Below, in pieces: positions 53,851 to 64,000 of a stretch of 64,000 nt of DNA. The stretch comes from Serratia symbiotica (GTDB taxonomy: Bacteria; Pseudomonadota; Gammaproteobacteria; Enterobacterales; Enterobacteriaceae), in contig LN890288.1 in assembly GCA_900016775.1 (NCBI GenBank), positions 372,001 to 436,000 on the forward strand, given 5' to 3'. Under the pieces are notes generated by a model. That model had not been told where the DNA came from and did not search any database. It worked only from the letters and a program-made list of their open reading frames with translations. Numbering within the stretch: position 1 is the stretch's first letter; each line of letters begins with the position of its first letter. A program made the translations under genes and the position numbers.

Positions 53851-54260
53851 AAATAATTAAATATTTTATATATTTGTTTTTATCGAAAACATTATTTAAT
53901 AATATATTTTATTCTTTAATTATTTATAAAATATTTTATTTAATTATAATATTAAAATATATTTATTTTATTTTAAATCTTTATATATAAAATTTTTTAT
54001 TTGTATTTTTATGAAAATATAAATTATTAAATAAATTATTAAAAATTTATAAAACAATTTATTTAAAATAAAAATTATATTTTATAAAATAATTTATATT
54101 TTAAATTTTAAAAAAATTAAAATTTAGATAATATATAATTATTTAAATAATAAAATTTATTAAATAAATAACAATATAAAAAATTACAAATTTTACTTTA
54201 TATTATAAAAATAATTAATAATATTTTTAATTTTATAAATAATATATGGAGTATAAAATA
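53851..54260. other. Region where iscR is expected, nothing readable
   Basis: About 400 bp between the trmJ remnant and iscS. In E. coli iscR, the Fe-S-sensing repressor, lies here. No iscR fragment can be read, and no IscR-type operator can be recognised in this A/T sequence. It must contain the promoter of the isc operon, now apparently constitutive or controlled otherwise. Confidence 0.5.
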
Positions 54261-55475
54261 ATGAAATTACCAATTTATCTAGATTATTCATCAACAACAC
54301 CAGTAGATCCACGTGTAGCTAAAAAAATGATGCAATTTTTAACTTTAGATGGAACGTTTGGAAATCCTGCTTCCCGCTCTCATCGTTTTGGTTGGCAAGC
54401 AGAAGAAGCAGTAGATATTGCACGTAATCAAATAGCTGAATTAATAGGAGCAGATTCACGTGAAATTATATTTACTTCAGGAGCAACTGAATCAAATAAT
54501 TTAGCTATTAAAGGAATAGCTTATTTTTATAAAAAAAAGGGTAAACATATTATTACATGCGCAACTGAACATAAAGCTGTATTAGATACTTGTAGACAAT
54601 TAGAACGAGAAGGTTTTGAAGTAACTTATTTAATACCAAAAAATAATGGTATTATTTCATTATCTGAATTAAATACTACGATACGTCATGATACTATTTT
54701 AGTTTCTATTATGCATGTAAATAATGAAATAGGTGTAATACAAGATATTAAAAAAATTGGAGAAATATGTCATATACATGGAATTATTTATCATGTTGAT
54801 GCTACTCAAAGTGTTGGTAAATTACCAATTAATTTAAATCAGTTACAAGTTAATTTAATGTCATTTTCTGGTCATAAAATTTATGGACCAAAAGGTATTG
54901 GTGCGTTATATATTCAACGTAAACCACGTATTCGTATTGAAGCTCAAATTCATGGTGGAGGTCATGAACGTGGTATGCGGTCTGGAACTTTACCTGTACA
55001 TCAAATTGTTGGATTAGGTGAAGCTTTTTATATTTCTAAAAAAGAAATGAAAACTGATATGATTCATTTATATAATCTTCGTAATCGTTTATGGAATGGA
55101 ATTAAAAATATAGAAGAAGTATATTTAAATGGAGATTTTAAAAATAGTGTACCAAATATTTTAAATATTAGTTTTAATTATGTCGAAGGTGAATCATTAA
55201 TTATGGCATTAAAAGATTTAGCTATATCATCTGGATCAGCTTGCACTTCTGCCAGTTTAGAACCATCTTATGTATTACGAGCATTAGGTATAAATGATGA
55301 ATTAGCACATAGTTCGATTCGTTTTTCTATAGGACGATTTACTACACAAAAAGAAATTGATTATACTATTCAATTAATACACAAATCTATTAATAGATTA
55401 CGTGAAATTTCTCCATTATGGGAAATGTTTAAACAAGGTTTAGATTTAAATAAAATAAAATGGACACATCATTAA
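54261..55475 (+). CDS. iscS: Cysteine desulfurase IscS
   Basis: IscS takes sulfur from cysteine, using PLP, for Fe-S clusters, tRNA thiolation and thiamine. The start at 54261 ([19 protein letters not shown]) gives 404 residues, equal to E. coli, with GGAG about 9 nt upstream; an ATG five codons earlier overlaps that site. The PLP lysine is in [12 protein letters not shown] and the catalytic cysteine in [14 protein letters not shown]. It is one of the most conserved proteins here and heads iscS-iscU-iscA-hscB-hscA-fdx. Confidence 0.98.
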   Translation: MKLPIYLDYSSTTPVDPRVAKKMMQFLTLDGTFGNPASRSHRFGWQAEEAVDIARNQIAELIGADSREIIFTSGATESNNLAIKGIAYFYKKKGKHIITCATEHKAVLDTCRQLEREGFEVTYLIPKNNGIISLSELNTTIRHDTILVSIMHVNNEIGVIQDIKKIGEICHIHGIIYHVDATQSVGKLPINLNQLQVNLMSFSGHKIYGPKGIGALYIQRKPRIRIEAQIHGGGHERGMRSGTLPVHQIVGLGEAFYISKKEMKTDMIHLYNLRNRLWNGIKNIEEVYLNGDFKNSVPNILNISFNYVEGESLIMALKDLAISSGSACTSASLEPSYVLRALGINDELAHSSIRFSIGRFTTQKEIDYTIQLIHKSINRLREISPLWEMFKQGLDLNKIKWTHH

Positions 55476-55496
55476 TTTTAATATATGGGAAAAAAT

Positions 55497-55883
55497 ATGA
55501 CCTATAGCACAAAAGTAATTGATCATTATGAAAATCCACGTAATGTGGGTTCTTTTGATAATAAAGACCCAAATGTTGGTACTAGTATGGTAGGTGCACC
55601 AGCTTGTGGTGATGTAATGAAATTACAAATTAAAGTCAATAACAAAGGTATTATTGAAGATGCTTGCTTTAAAACTTATGGTTGTGGATCTGCTATTGCA
55701 TCTAGTTCATTAGTAACTGAATGGATGAAAGGAAAATCTCTTGATCAAGCTAAGAAAATAAAAAATACACAAATTGCAGAAGAATTAATATTACCTCCAG
55801 TTAAAATCCATTGTTCTATTTTAGCAGAAGATGCTATTAAAGCAGCAATTATTAATTATAAAAATAAACATAATATAAAATAA
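55497..55883 (+). CDS. iscU: Fe-S cluster scaffold IscU
   Basis: IscU is the scaffold on which IscS and ferredoxin build the Fe-S cluster. From the ATG at 55497 it is 128 residues, as in E. coli; an ATG four codons earlier is less likely because it lies on the GGGA site. The cluster cysteines are in GAPACGDV, YGCGSA and KIHCSILAEDA. The HscA-recognition motif LPPVK is intact, relevant because HscA itself is truncated. Confidence 0.97.
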   Translation: MTYSTKVIDHYENPRNVGSFDNKDPNVGTSMVGAPACGDVMKLQIKVNNKGIIEDACFKTYGCGSAIASSSLVTEWMKGKSLDQAKKIKNTQIAEELILPPVKIHCSILAEDAIKAAIINYKNKHNIK

Positions 55884-55939
55884 TATTTTAATTATTAAAT
55901 ACATTATTAAATATATTTTCAATAATTTATGAGGTTGTA

Positions 55940-56260
55940 ATGTCAATTACTATTACTGATAATGCTGTAAAACATATTCAAAATTTTATAAAAAAAAATA
56001 TAGATCTTATTTTACGTTTATCAATAAAAACTTCTGGTTGTTCTGGAATGACATATGTATTAAAATTAGTTAATATAATAAATAAGAATGATATTATATT
56101 CAAAAATAAAGGTTTTAAAATAATCATTGATAAAAAAAATTTAATTTATTTAGATGGTATAGAACTAGATTTTGTAAAAGAAGGATTAAATGAAAGTTTT
56201 AAATTTAATAATCCTAATGCTATAAATCATTGTGGTTGTGGTAAAAGTTTTAGTGTATAA
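55940..56260 (+). CDS. iscA: Fe-S assembly carrier IscA
   Basis: IscA is an A-type carrier that passes clusters, mainly 4Fe-4S, to target proteins. The 106-residue protein (E. coli 107) has its three cysteines in TSGCSGM and the C-terminal NHCGCGKSF. The middle is diverged and Lys/Ile-rich. A GAGGT site precedes the ATG. It is followed by a 66-bp spacer with a GC-rich hairpin before hscB. Confidence 0.95.
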   Translation: MSITITDNAVKHIQNFIKKNIDLILRLSIKTSGCSGMTYVLKLVNIINKNDIIFKNKGFKIIIDKKNLIYLDGIELDFVKEGLNESFKFNNPNAINHCGCGKSFSV

Positions 56261-56271
56261 AAACATTTCTT

Positions 56272-56296
56272 TCCTCCTATTATATATATAGGAGGA
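56272..56296 (+). promoter_or_regulatory. GC-rich hairpin between iscA and hscB
   Basis: A perfect 9-bp stem, TCCTCCTAT (56272-56280) and ATAGGAGGA (56288-56296), with a 7-nt A/T loop, contains five G/C pairs, far more than any other intergenic stem seen here. No T tract follows, so it is not a terminator. It ends 30 nt before the hscB ATG. It could be an mRNA processing or stability boundary within the isc operon. The GGAGGA arm resembles a strong Shine-Dalgarno sequence locked in the stem, but is too far from the start to serve hscB. Confidence 0.55.
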
Positions 56297-56326
56297 TATC
56301 GTTTATTAACGCCTATAGAGTATATT

Positions 56327-56848
56327 ATGAATTATTTTATTTTATTTAGGCTACCAATTTTTTATTCTATTAGTAATAATCTTATTAGATCTCGTTTTCA
56401 AGATCTACAACGAAAGTTTCATCCTGATCGTTTTTATTATCAATTAGAAAAAGAACGATTAATAGCATTAAAAACAACATTAATTTTAAATAAAGCTTAT
56501 TCAATACTAAAAGATCCATTAAAACGCGCAGAATATATCTTATCTTTATTTAATATTGATTATCATCATAAAAAAAATACTATTTTTGATAATATTTTTT
56601 TACATACACAAATAGAATTATTTGATGAATTTGATTCTATTAAAAATAAAAAAAATATGGAAAATTCATTAATTAAATTTAATATTAAATTAAATAATAT
56701 AATAAAACAAAATAATATAATAATGATCCAAAGTTTAAATAATAAACAATGGGAAAAAGCTTATAATAGTTTATATAAACTACGTTTTTTAAAAAAATTA
56801 CAACAAAAAACTGAAAAATTTAAAGAAAAATTATTAAATTTTAATTAA
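56327..56848 (+). CDS. hscB: Co-chaperone HscB
   Basis: HscB is the J-domain protein that brings IscU to HscA and stimulates its ATPase. The 173-residue protein (E. coli 171) has the J-domain with HPD at 32-34 ([11 protein letters not shown]) and [26 protein letters not shown], followed by the C-terminal three-helix IscU-binding domain, which is less conserved. GAG about 6 nt before the ATG may be the ribosome-binding site. Confidence 0.94.
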   Translation: MNYFILFRLPIFYSISNNLIRSRFQDLQRKFHPDRFYYQLEKERLIALKTTLILNKAYSILKDPLKRAEYILSLFNIDYHHKKNTIFDNIFLHTQIELFDEFDSIKNKKNMENSLIKFNIKLNNIIKQNNIIMIQSLNNKQWEKAYNSLYKLRFLKKLQQKTEKFKEKLLNFN

Positions 56849-56874
56849 TAATTTTTAATTATGGAAGCTTTAAT

Positions 56875-58398
56875 ATGACCATATCAAAAATTAATACACT
56901 TAACTACATTAATAATAAATATCAAAATTACTTAGTAGCTGGTATTGATTTAGGTACAACAAATTCATTAATTGCTACAGTTCAATATGGTAAAGTAAAA
57001 ATATTATCTGATGATCAAGGACGTTATCTACTTCCATCAATAGTATATTATCAAAAAAACTTAAAAATTGTAGGTTGGAAAGCACAAAAAAAAATGATAA
57101 TGCATCCAACCAATTCTATTAGTTCTATCAAACGATTAATAGGTCTTTCTTTAAAAGATATACAAAAAAAATATCCAAATTTACCATATAAATTTAAATC
57201 TAGCAAAAATAATATACCGTTAATTATTACTGATAATGGATCGGTAAATGCAGTAGAAGTATCAGCGGAAATTTTAAAAATACTATCTACTCGAGCAGAA
57301 TTAGCATTAAAAAGACAATTAAATGGTGTAGTAATTACTGTACCTGCTTATTTTAATAATGCACAACGTCAAAGTACAAAAGATGCTGCATATTTAGCTG
57401 GACTTAATTTATTACGATTATTAAATGAACCAACTGCTGCAGCAATAGCTTATGGATTAAATGCTGGTAAAGAAAAAATTATTGCAGTATATGATTTAGG
57501 TGGTGGAACATTTGATATTTCTTTATTACATTTAAATAAAGGAATATTTCAAGTTTTAGCAACTGGAGGTGATATTTCGTTAGGTGGTGATGATTTTGAT
57601 TATTTATTAGCCAAATGGTTAAGTAATTGTATGAATTTAACTGATAATAATAATTATTATATACAACGAAAACTATTAAATATTGCTAATTCTACAAAAA
57701 TTGCATTAAGTAATGTAGAAAATGTTAATATTAAAATTTTTGATTGGCATGGTGAAATTTCACGAAATCAATTTGAAAAAATAATTATGAAATTAGTAAA
57801 ACGTACTTTACTTATTTGTTATAGAGCAATTAAAGATGCTGGAATTCATATTAAAGAAATACAAGAAGTAATAATGGTGGGTGGATCTTCACGTATACCT
57901 TTAGTACGAAAAAAAGTAGGAGAATTTTTTAGTCTTCATCCTTTAATTAATATTAATCCTGACACAATTGTGGCTACTGGTGCAGCAATTCAAGCTGATA
58001 TATTAATAGGAAATAAACCCAAAAATGATATTTTATTATTAGATGTAACTCCATTATCTTTAGGATTAGAAACTATAGGTGGTTTAGTTGAAAAAATAAT
58101 ATCACGTAATACTACAATTCCAGTCATACGTACAAAAGAATTTACTACATTTAAAGATAATCAAAATTCTATGATGATTCATATCTTACAGGGCGAAAGT
58201 GAATTAATGGATAACTGTAGCTCTTTAGGACGTTTTGTATTATATGGTTTTCCAAAATTACCAGCTGGTAAAATACGAATCTCTATTACTTTTCAAGTAG
58301 ATACTAATGGAATTTTAAATGTTACTGCATTAGAAAAATTTAGTGGTATTAAAAATTCTATTAAAATTAAACCTTCATATGATATATCTAATAAATAA
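56875..58398 (+). CDS. hscA: Chaperone HscA, lacking the C-terminal lid
   Basis: HscA is the Hsp70 that releases Fe-S clusters from IscU. The ATPase domain is complete ([76 protein letters not shown]), as is the beta-sandwich substrate domain up to [18 protein letters not shown]...IKPSYD. It then stops at 507 residues, about 109 short of E. coli (616), exactly where the alpha-helical lid should begin. The following 165 bp show no lid sequence. A Hsp70 without a lid would bind IscU less tightly but could still act. Confidence 0.96.
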   Translation: MTISKINTLNYINNKYQNYLVAGIDLGTTNSLIATVQYGKVKILSDDQGRYLLPSIVYYQKNLKIVGWKAQKKMIMHPTNSISSIKRLIGLSLKDIQKKYPNLPYKFKSSKNNIPLIITDNGSVNAVEVSAEILKILSTRAELALKRQLNGVVITVPAYFNNAQRQSTKDAAYLAGLNLLRLLNEPTAAAIAYGLNAGKEKIIAVYDLGGGTFDISLLHLNKGIFQVLATGGDISLGGDDFDYLLAKWLSNCMNLTDNNNYYIQRKLLNIANSTKIALSNVENVNIKIFDWHGEISRNQFEKIIMKLVKRTLLICYRAIKDAGIHIKEIQEVIMVGGSSRIPLVRKKVGEFFSLHPLININPDTIVATGAAIQADILIGNKPKNDILLLDVTPLSLGLETIGGLVEKIISRNTTIPVIRTKEFTTFKDNQNSMMIHILQGESELMDNCSSLGRFVLYGFPKLPAGKIRISITFQVDTNGILNVTALEKFSGIKNSIKIKPSYDISNK

Positions 58399-58563
58399 AA
58401 CTTAAAAATATTTTATAAAAAATAAATAATATAAAATATATAAAAATAATTAAAAAATTTATAAATATTAAAAATATAATTTCTATTAATTAAATTTTTT
58501 ATATAAAATAAATAATATAATTTATATATAAAATTATCAATTATTATATGGATAAAATTTAAT

Positions 58564-58899
58564 ATGCCTAAAATTACTTTTTTACCTCAAAAAAAAATAT
58601 GTCCGAAAGGGGCTATAATCAAAACAAAATTAGGAGAATCTATTCTTAATGTTGCAATAAAAAATGGTATTAAAATTGAACATGCTTGTCAAAAATCTTG
58701 TGCTTGCGCTACTTGTCATTGTATTATACGTAAAGGTTTTTTTTCTTTAAATAAAATCTCTGAATTAGAAGAAGATATGCTAGATAAAGCATGGGGATTA
58801 GAACCTACTAGTAGATTAAGTTGTCAAGCAAAAATTGGAAATGCAGATTTAATAATTGAAATACCTTATTATACTATTAATTATATAAATAATAATTAA
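58564..58899 (+). CDS. fdx: [2Fe-2S] ferredoxin of the isc operon
   Basis: This adrenodoxin-type ferredoxin supplies electrons for cluster assembly on IscU. At 111 residues it equals E. coli Fdx. The cluster cysteines are in [15 protein letters not shown] and RLSCQA. The segment [13 protein letters not shown] is identical in kind to E. coli. It ends the operon; iscX, the next gene in E. coli, is absent. Confidence 0.97.
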   Translation: MPKITFLPQKKICPKGAIIKTKLGESILNVAIKNGIKIEHACQKSCACATCHCIIRKGFFSLNKISELEEDMLDKAWGLEPTSRLSCQAKIGNADLIIEIPYYTINYINNN

Positions 58900-59130
58900 T
58901 ATTAAATTATATTATTAATATTTATTTTATATTAAATTAATTTTTAAAAATAAATTTAAATATAAAATAAATTTATAAAAAATAAATAATATATTTATTA
59001 TAATTTTTAATATTAAATTAATAAAAATTAAATATTAATATTATTTATTAAAAATTTTATATATTAAAAACATTATATAATTTAATTAATATTTTATATT
59101 ATAAATTTTTAATAAAATAAAAGGAGTATT

Positions 59131-60315
59131 ATGTTTAAATCTATTATATCTGATAACGATTTATATAAAAATTATTTATTGAAAACTATAAAAAATATTA
59201 ATCAAAAAAAAACAAAAGTAAATAAAATTAATTTACTTAATTTTAATCGTAAAAAAATGCATATTTTTTTTAAAAAAATAAATGAAAAATCTTTTCATGC
59301 TGATCAAGTAATGAAATGGATATATCATCATTATTGTGATGATTTTTATAAAATGACTAATATTAGTAAAATATTACAAAATAAATTAAAAAATATTGCA
59401 GAAATTTGTGCACCTGAAATAATTACAGAAAAATATTCAATTGATGGTACTATAAAATGGATAATAAAAATCGATAATCAACAAATTGAAACTGTTTATA
59501 TTCCTAATACTAATCGTGCTACTTTATGTATATCATCTCAAATAGGATGTATTTTAGGTTGCACATTTTGTTCAACAGCTCAACAAGGCTTTAAACGTAA
59601 TTTATATGTTTCAGAAATTATTGGTCAAGTTTGGAGAATATCAAAAATTATTAATTCATTAAAACATATAAATAAACGTCCTATTACTAATATTGTTATG
59701 ATGGGAATGGGAGAACCTTTATTAAATTTAAAAAATGTAGTACCGGCTATAGAAATTATGTTAGATGATTTTGGATTTGGTTTATCTAAACGTCATGTTA
59801 CATTATCAACTTCTGGTATATCACCAGCATTAAAAATGCTAAGTAATATGATTGATATATCATTAGCGATATCATTACATGCTCCTAATAATGAAATTCG
59901 TAATAAAATTATGCCTATTAATTATAAATATAATATTGAAAGTATTTTAATTGCAGTGAATGATTATATAAAAAAATCAAAAGCAAATAAAGGACGAGTA
60001 ACTATTGAATATGTTATGTTAAATAATATTAATGATAGTATAGATAATGCACATCAATTAGCTAAAATATTAAAAAATACTCCATGTAAAATTAATTTAA
60101 TTCCATGGAATCCATTTCCAATGGCTCCTTATTATTGTAGTTCTAATAATCGTATAAACCATTTTTTACAAATACTAACAAAATATGGTTTTACAACTAT
60201 TATACGAAAAATACGTGGTAATGATATTAATGCTGCATGTGGACAATTAACAGGAAATGTAATTACTTATGCTAAACGTACTATAAAACATAAAAATATT
60301 AATATAATTAATTAA
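59131..60315 (+). CDS. rlmN: Dual-specificity RNA methyltransferase RlmN
   Basis: RlmN is a radical-SAM enzyme that methylates C2 of A2503 in 23S rRNA and of A37 in some tRNAs. The 394-residue protein has the 4Fe-4S motif in [15 protein letters not shown], the substrate cysteine in LCISSQIG or nearby, [11 protein letters not shown], and the catalytic AACGQLTG near the C-terminus. The N-terminal 30 residues differ from E. coli (384). A strong AAGGAG precedes the ATG. It needs Fe-S clusters from the adjacent isc operon. Confidence 0.97.
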   Translation: MFKSIISDNDLYKNYLLKTIKNINQKKTKVNKINLLNFNRKKMHIFFKKINEKSFHADQVMKWIYHHYCDDFYKMTNISKILQNKLKNIAEICAPEIITEKYSIDGTIKWIIKIDNQQIETVYIPNTNRATLCISSQIGCILGCTFCSTAQQGFKRNLYVSEIIGQVWRISKIINSLKHINKRPITNIVMMGMGEPLLNLKNVVPAIEIMLDDFGFGLSKRHVTLSTSGISPALKMLSNMIDISLAISLHAPNNEIRNKIMPINYKYNIESILIAVNDYIKKSKANKGRVTIEYVMLNNINDSIDNAHQLAKILKNTPCKINLIPWNPFPMAPYYCSSNNRINHFLQILTKYGFTTIIRKIRGNDINAACGQLTGNVITYAKRTIKHKNINIIN

Positions 60316-60792
60316 TATTATATGTAATAATCATATAAAAATAATAAAATTATTTATAAATTTATTAATTAAGTAATTTAATAAAAATATTTATTAAATA
60401 ATATAAATTTATTAATAAATGTATTTAAATATTAAAAATTATTATTATTTTTATAAATTTAAAATAAAATAATTAAATAATATTATATAAATTTTATAAA
60501 TAAATTAATTTATATTATATACAATATTTATTATATATTTTATATATTATTCTAAATCTTCTTAAAAATATTTTTATTAATATATTTTTATATTTTTTAA
60601 ATTTTATAAAATAAAAATTTAAAAATTAATATAATATATATTTAAAATAATAAATATTATTATATTTAAAATTTAATATTAAAATGAATAATTAAAATTT
60701 ATTTTAAAATTTAATTATATTATTTATTTAATAATCAATATATAATTTTTTTATAAAATAATATTTATTATAGTTTTTTAAGGAAATAAGTA
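60316..60792. other. Spacer where rodZ is expected
   Basis: In E. coli rodZ (yfgA) lies between rlmN and ispG. Here 477 bp of A/T remain and no RodZ helix-turn-helix or transmembrane pattern can be read. The ispG promoter and AAGGA ribosome-binding site lie at the right end. Confidence 0.5.
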
Positions 60793-61908
60793 ATGTACAA
60801 TACAACATTGATTAATCGTAGAAAATCAACACGAATTTATGTTGGTAAAATACCTATTGGTGATAATGCACCAATTACTGTACAATCTATGACTAATACA
60901 CGTACTACTAATATAAAAGAAACAGTTAATCAAATTAAACAATTAGAATGTGCAGGTGTTGATATTATTCGTATTTCCATTCCTACTATGAATGCTGCAA
61001 ATGCATTTCGTACTATTAAAAAACAAACTAATGTTCCATTAATTGCTGATATTCATTATGATTACCGACTTGCATTACAAGTAGCAAAATATGGTGCAGA
61101 TTGTTTACGTATTAATCCTGGTAACATTGGAAATGAATCACGTATTCGTTCAGTAGTACATTGTGCTAAAGATTATAATATACCAATTCGTATTGGTGTT
61201 AATGGTGGTTCTGTAGAAAAAAGAATAAAAGAAAAATATGGAAAAATAACACCTAAAGCTTTAATGGAATCAGCTATGCATCATGTAGATATTCTTGAAC
61301 GTCTTAATTTTGATCAATTTAAAGTAAGTATAAAAACATCTGATGTATTCTTAACAGTAAAAGCTTATAAATTAATAGCTTCACGTATTAGTCAACCTCT
61401 ACATATTGGTATAACTGAAGCTGGGGGTATACAAAGTGGAGCTATTAAATCAGCAATAGGTATTGGTTTATTACTATCAGAAGGAATCGGAGATACTATT
61501 CGTATTTCATTAGCAGCTAATCCTATAGAAGAAGTAAAAGTAGGTTTTGATATTCTCAGAGCATTACGTATACGAATACGGGGTATTAATTTTATTGCAT
61601 GTCCAACTTGTTCACGTCAAGAATTTGATGTAATTAATACAGTAAAAATATTAGAACAGCGTTTAAAAGATATAATTACACCTATGGATATATCAATTAT
61701 TGGTTGTGTAGTTAACGGTCCTGGTGAAGCATTAACATCTACATTAGGTATTGCTGGTGGTTATAAAAAAAGTAGTTTTTATGAAGATGGAAAACGTAAA
61801 AAAGAATATTTTAATAATAATGAAATAATTGATAAATTAGAAAAAAAAATTAGAGATAAAGCATTAATTATAGATAAAAATAATTTTATTCCTACTAAAT
61901 TATTATAA
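60793..61908 (+). CDS. ispG: 4-hydroxy-3-methylbut-2-enyl diphosphate synthase IspG
   Basis: IspG (GcpE) is the 4Fe-4S enzyme for the penultimate step of the MEP isoprenoid pathway. The 371-residue protein (E. coli 372) has the N-terminal barrel ([29 protein letters not shown]) and C-terminal cluster cysteines in [11 protein letters not shown] and [11 protein letters not shown]. It shares its pathway with the frameshifted ispE, which argues that IspE activity is still needed. Confidence 0.97.
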   Translation: MYNTTLINRRKSTRIYVGKIPIGDNAPITVQSMTNTRTTNIKETVNQIKQLECAGVDIIRISIPTMNAANAFRTIKKQTNVPLIADIHYDYRLALQVAKYGADCLRINPGNIGNESRIRSVVHCAKDYNIPIRIGVNGGSVEKRIKEKYGKITPKALMESAMHHVDILERLNFDQFKVSIKTSDVFLTVKAYKLIASRISQPLHIGITEAGGIQSGAIKSAIGIGLLLSEGIGDTIRISLAANPIEEVKVGFDILRALRIRIRGINFIACPTCSRQEFDVINTVKILEQRLKDIITPMDISIIGCVVNGPGEALTSTLGIAGGYKKSSFYEDGKRKKEYFNNNEIIDKLEKKIRDKALIIDKNNFIPTKLL

Positions 61909-61927
61909 AAAATATTTAACATGTATT

Positions 61928-61972
61928 ATTAAATATAAAATTTAAATATTTTATATTTAATTTTTTATTTTT
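61928..61972 (+). terminator. Terminator-like hairpin after ispG
   Basis: A perfect 14-bp stem, ATTAAATATAAAAT (61928-61941) and its complement (61948-61961), with a 6-nt loop, runs directly into T6ATTTTT. This is the clearest intrinsic-terminator shape in the window despite having no G/C pairs. It separates ispG from hisS. Confidence 0.5.
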
Positions 61973-61995
61973 ATACAAAACAATAGAGAATTAAT

Positions 61996-63276
61996 GTGTC
62001 GAACAATATTCAAGCTATTCGTGGTATGAATACTTATTTACCAAAAGATGCAATCTTATTTCAATATGTTGAAAATATTCTTAAAAAAATATTAAATAAT
62101 TATAGTTATAATGAAATTAGATTACCAATAATAGAAAAAACTTCATTATTTAAACGTGCTATTGGTGAAATAACTGATATTATAGAAAAAGAAATGTACA
62201 CTTTTAATGATCGAAATGGTAATAGTATTAGTTTACGTCCTGAAGGAACAGCTGGATGTGTTCGTGCAAGTATTGAAAATGGATTATTATATAATCAAGA
62301 ACAAAGATTATGGTATCTTGGACCTATGTTTCGATATGAACGTCCTCAAAAAGGACGTTATCGTCAATTCCATCAATTAGGAGTGGAAGTTTTTGGTTTA
62401 TCTGGTCCAAATATTGATGCTGAATTAATTTTATTAACTGCTCGTTTTTGGAAAATTCTAGGTATTACTAAATATATAAAATTAGAATTAAATTCAATTG
62501 GTTCATTAAAATCACGGATTAAATATCGTCATATGTTAGTAAATTTTCTTATAAAAAATATTAATTTTTTAGATGAAGATTGTAAACGTCGATTATATCG
62601 TAATCCATTACGTATATTAGATTCTAAAAATCCAAAAATTCAAAAATTATTAAATAATGCACCAAATATTTCTAAATATTTAGATGAAGAATCTTATATT
62701 CATTTTTCTACATTATGTAAAATTTTAGTACAAGAAAATATACCATACATTATTAATGAACGTTTAGTTCGTGGATTAGATTATTATAATAATACAGTAT
62801 TTGAATGGATTACTAATAATTTAGGTTCACAAAATACTTTATGTGCTGGAGGACGATATGATAGTTTAGTAGAAAAATTAGGAGGAAAAAAAATACCAGC
62901 TATAGGCTTTGCTATAGGATTAGAACGTTTAATACTCCTTATAAAAACTATAAATCCAACATTAATTATAAATTCTTTATTTAAAATTGATATATATATA
63001 ATATCTTCTGATATACATACACAAAATATAGCAATAAAAATTTCAGAAGAAATACGAGATGTATTACCAAATATAAAAATTATGACTAATTTTAATATAA
63101 AAAGTATAAAAAAACAAATAATTTATGCAAATAAATTAGGTGCACGTATTGTATTAATATTAAATCATCATGAAATAACAAAACAACAAGTAATAATAAA
63201 AGATCTTTATAATAGAAAACAAAAAATATTAGCACAAAATGAAATTATTACTTTTTTAAAACAAATTCTAAAATAA
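61996..63276 (+). CDS. hisS: Histidyl-tRNA synthetase
   Basis: HisS charges tRNA-His. The 426-residue class II synthetase (E. coli 424) starts at GTG (61996) as [16 protein letters not shown], with AGAGA upstream; an overlapping out-of-frame ATG lies 2 nt earlier. Motif 2 is in [17 protein letters not shown], the histidine motifs are [15 protein letters not shown] and CAGGRYD, and motif 3 is GFAIGLERL. The anticodon-binding domain forms the C-terminal third. Confidence 0.97.
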   Translation: MSNNIQAIRGMNTYLPKDAILFQYVENILKKILNNYSYNEIRLPIIEKTSLFKRAIGEITDIIEKEMYTFNDRNGNSISLRPEGTAGCVRASIENGLLYNQEQRLWYLGPMFRYERPQKGRYRQFHQLGVEVFGLSGPNIDAELILLTARFWKILGITKYIKLELNSIGSLKSRIKYRHMLVNFLIKNINFLDEDCKRRLYRNPLRILDSKNPKIQKLLNNAPNISKYLDEESYIHFSTLCKILVQENIPYIINERLVRGLDYYNNTVFEWITNNLGSQNTLCAGGRYDSLVEKLGGKKIPAIGFAIGLERLILLIKTINPTLIINSLFKIDIYIISSDIHTQNIAIKISEEIRDVLPNIKIMTNFNIKSIKKQIIYANKLGARIVLILNHHEITKQQVIIKDLYNRKQKILAQNEIITFLKQILK

Positions 63277-63286
63277 GGATTTTATC

Positions 63287-63907
63287 ATAAACATTTTTTT
63301 TAATAAAAAAGAAATAATTAAAATTATATATAATTGTATTTTAAAAAATAATATTTTTTTTAAAATAAGTATTTTATTTATAATATTTTTTTTAATAATT
63401 TCATATTATTTAATAAATTATCAAAAAAACAATAAATATCCAATATCAAAATCTTATCAAGAAATTAATAATAATTTAAAAAATAATAATATTGATAATA
63501 TTTTAGAAATAGAAAATTTTATTCATAACAATAAAAATATTTATGGTGTATTAACTGCATTACAATTAACTAAATATTATGTAAAAAAAAATAATTTTTC
63601 AAAAGCAGAACAAGAATTAATTAAAATACAATATTACGTAAAAGATGATGATTTATTTTCACAAATTACTTTACATTTAGCACGTATACAATTACAAGAA
63701 AAAAAATGGAAGAAAGCATTAAAAACATTAGATAAAATAAAAAATTCTAACTGGACAGCTTTAATGCAAGATATACGTGGTGATATTTTATTAGCTCAAG
63801 GTGATATAAAAAATGCATATATTGCTTATAATGTAGGTATTAAATCCAATACTTCTGAAATACTTAAATATTTATTAGGTATAAAATTAAATAATTTACC
63901 CAACTAA
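63287..63907 (+). CDS. yfgM: YfgM ancillary translocon protein, no canonical start codon
   Basis: YfgM is a single-pass inner-membrane protein with periplasmic TPR-like repeats; it associates with SecYEG and the chaperone PpiD. The frame is open from just after hisS to the stop at 63905 and gives about 206 residues, equal to E. coli. It has a transmembrane helix near 26-43 and the conserved NIYGVLTALQLTKYYV, LHLARIQLQEKKWKKALKTLDKI and DIRGDILLAQGDIKNAYIAY. No ATG, GTG or TTG lies near its 5-prime end. With AGGA at 63276-63279, the best start is ATA at 63287 (7 nt spacing), or ATC at 63284. A point change of ATG to ATA is the simplest explanation. Confidence 0.88.
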   Translation: MNIFFNKKEIIKIIYNCILKNNIFFKISILFIIFFLIISYYLINYQKNNKYPISKSYQEINNNLKNNNIDNILEIENFIHNNKNIYGVLTALQLTKYYVKKNNFSKAEQELIKIQYYVKDDDLFSQITLHLARIQLQEKKWKKALKTLDKIKNSNWTALMQDIRGDILLAQGDIKNAYIAYNVGIKSNTSEILKYLLGIKLNNLPN

Positions 63908-64000
63908 AAATATTATATAAAATATGATTAATTATTAAATTTTTATTTTATTATTAAGTAATTATTTATTTTCAATAATACAAAATAACAATTTTATTAT

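Overview
The window is a piece of a very AT-rich (GC well under 25% by eye), strongly reduced gammaproteobacterial chromosome. Almost every protein aligns over its whole length with an Escherichia coli homologue, the A and T bias has reached nearly every third codon position, and intergenic DNA is almost pure A/T. No phage genes, transposases, CRISPR arrays, rRNA or tRNA genes were seen. This is the pattern of an obligate insect endosymbiont of the Enterobacterales (Buchnera, Blochmannia or reed-beetle symbiont type). The genus cannot be fixed from the sequence alone.

Layout. 0-8 kb, minus strand: trpC (cut by the window edge), trpD, purB, rsmJ, prlC, dapA, kdsD. 8.1-9.6 kb: a 1.5 kb gene desert. 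9.6-15.2 kb, plus strand: mlaD, ibaG, murA, tolC, brnQ. 15.5-17.6 kb, minus: a 2-Cys peroxiredoxin and sdaC. 18-22.5 kb, plus: yajC-secD-secF and ribD. 22.5-27.6 kb, minus: thiL, nusB, pfkA, prfC, holD. 27.7-33.8 kb, plus: lolB-ispE-prs and kdsC-lptC-lptB-lptA. 33.9-37.4 kb, minus: mfd. 37.7-41.5 kb, plus: lolC-lolD-lolE and folA. 41.5-50.7 kb, minus: apaH-apaG-rsmA-[pdxA remnant]-surA-lptD, cvpA, mnmA. 50.9-64 kb: glyA, suhB (minus), [trmJ remnant], iscS-iscU-iscA-hscB-hscA-fdx, rlmN, ispG, hisS, yfgM. The glyA to yfgM stretch keeps the E. coli gene order with many deletions.

How the genes work together. A nearly complete outer-membrane building kit is kept: Kdo synthesis (kdsD, kdsC), LPS transport (lptA, lptB, lptC, lptD), lipoprotein sorting (lolB, lolC, lolD, lolE), SurA, the Sec accessory complex, murA, tolC and an isolated mlaD. 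Nutritional functions are tryptophan (trpDC), lysine/diaminopimelate (dapA), riboflavin (ribD), thiamine phosphate (thiL), isoprenoids (ispE, ispG) and folate (folA). Serine and branched-chain amino acids appear to be imported (sdaC, brnQ). The Fe-S operon survives without iscR and iscX.

Main points of interest. SuhB keeps its fold but has lost metal-binding and catalytic residues, so it probably survives for rRNA antitermination. Recognisable corpses of trmJ and pdxA lie exactly where synteny predicts. ispE is split at an A10 tract. HscA stops before its lid domain. yfgM has an intact frame but no ATG, GTG or TTG start. MlaD has no partners. LptD has cysteines for only one native disulfide. 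lptA and lptB have swapped order. Several long perfect hairpins lie in intergenic DNA.
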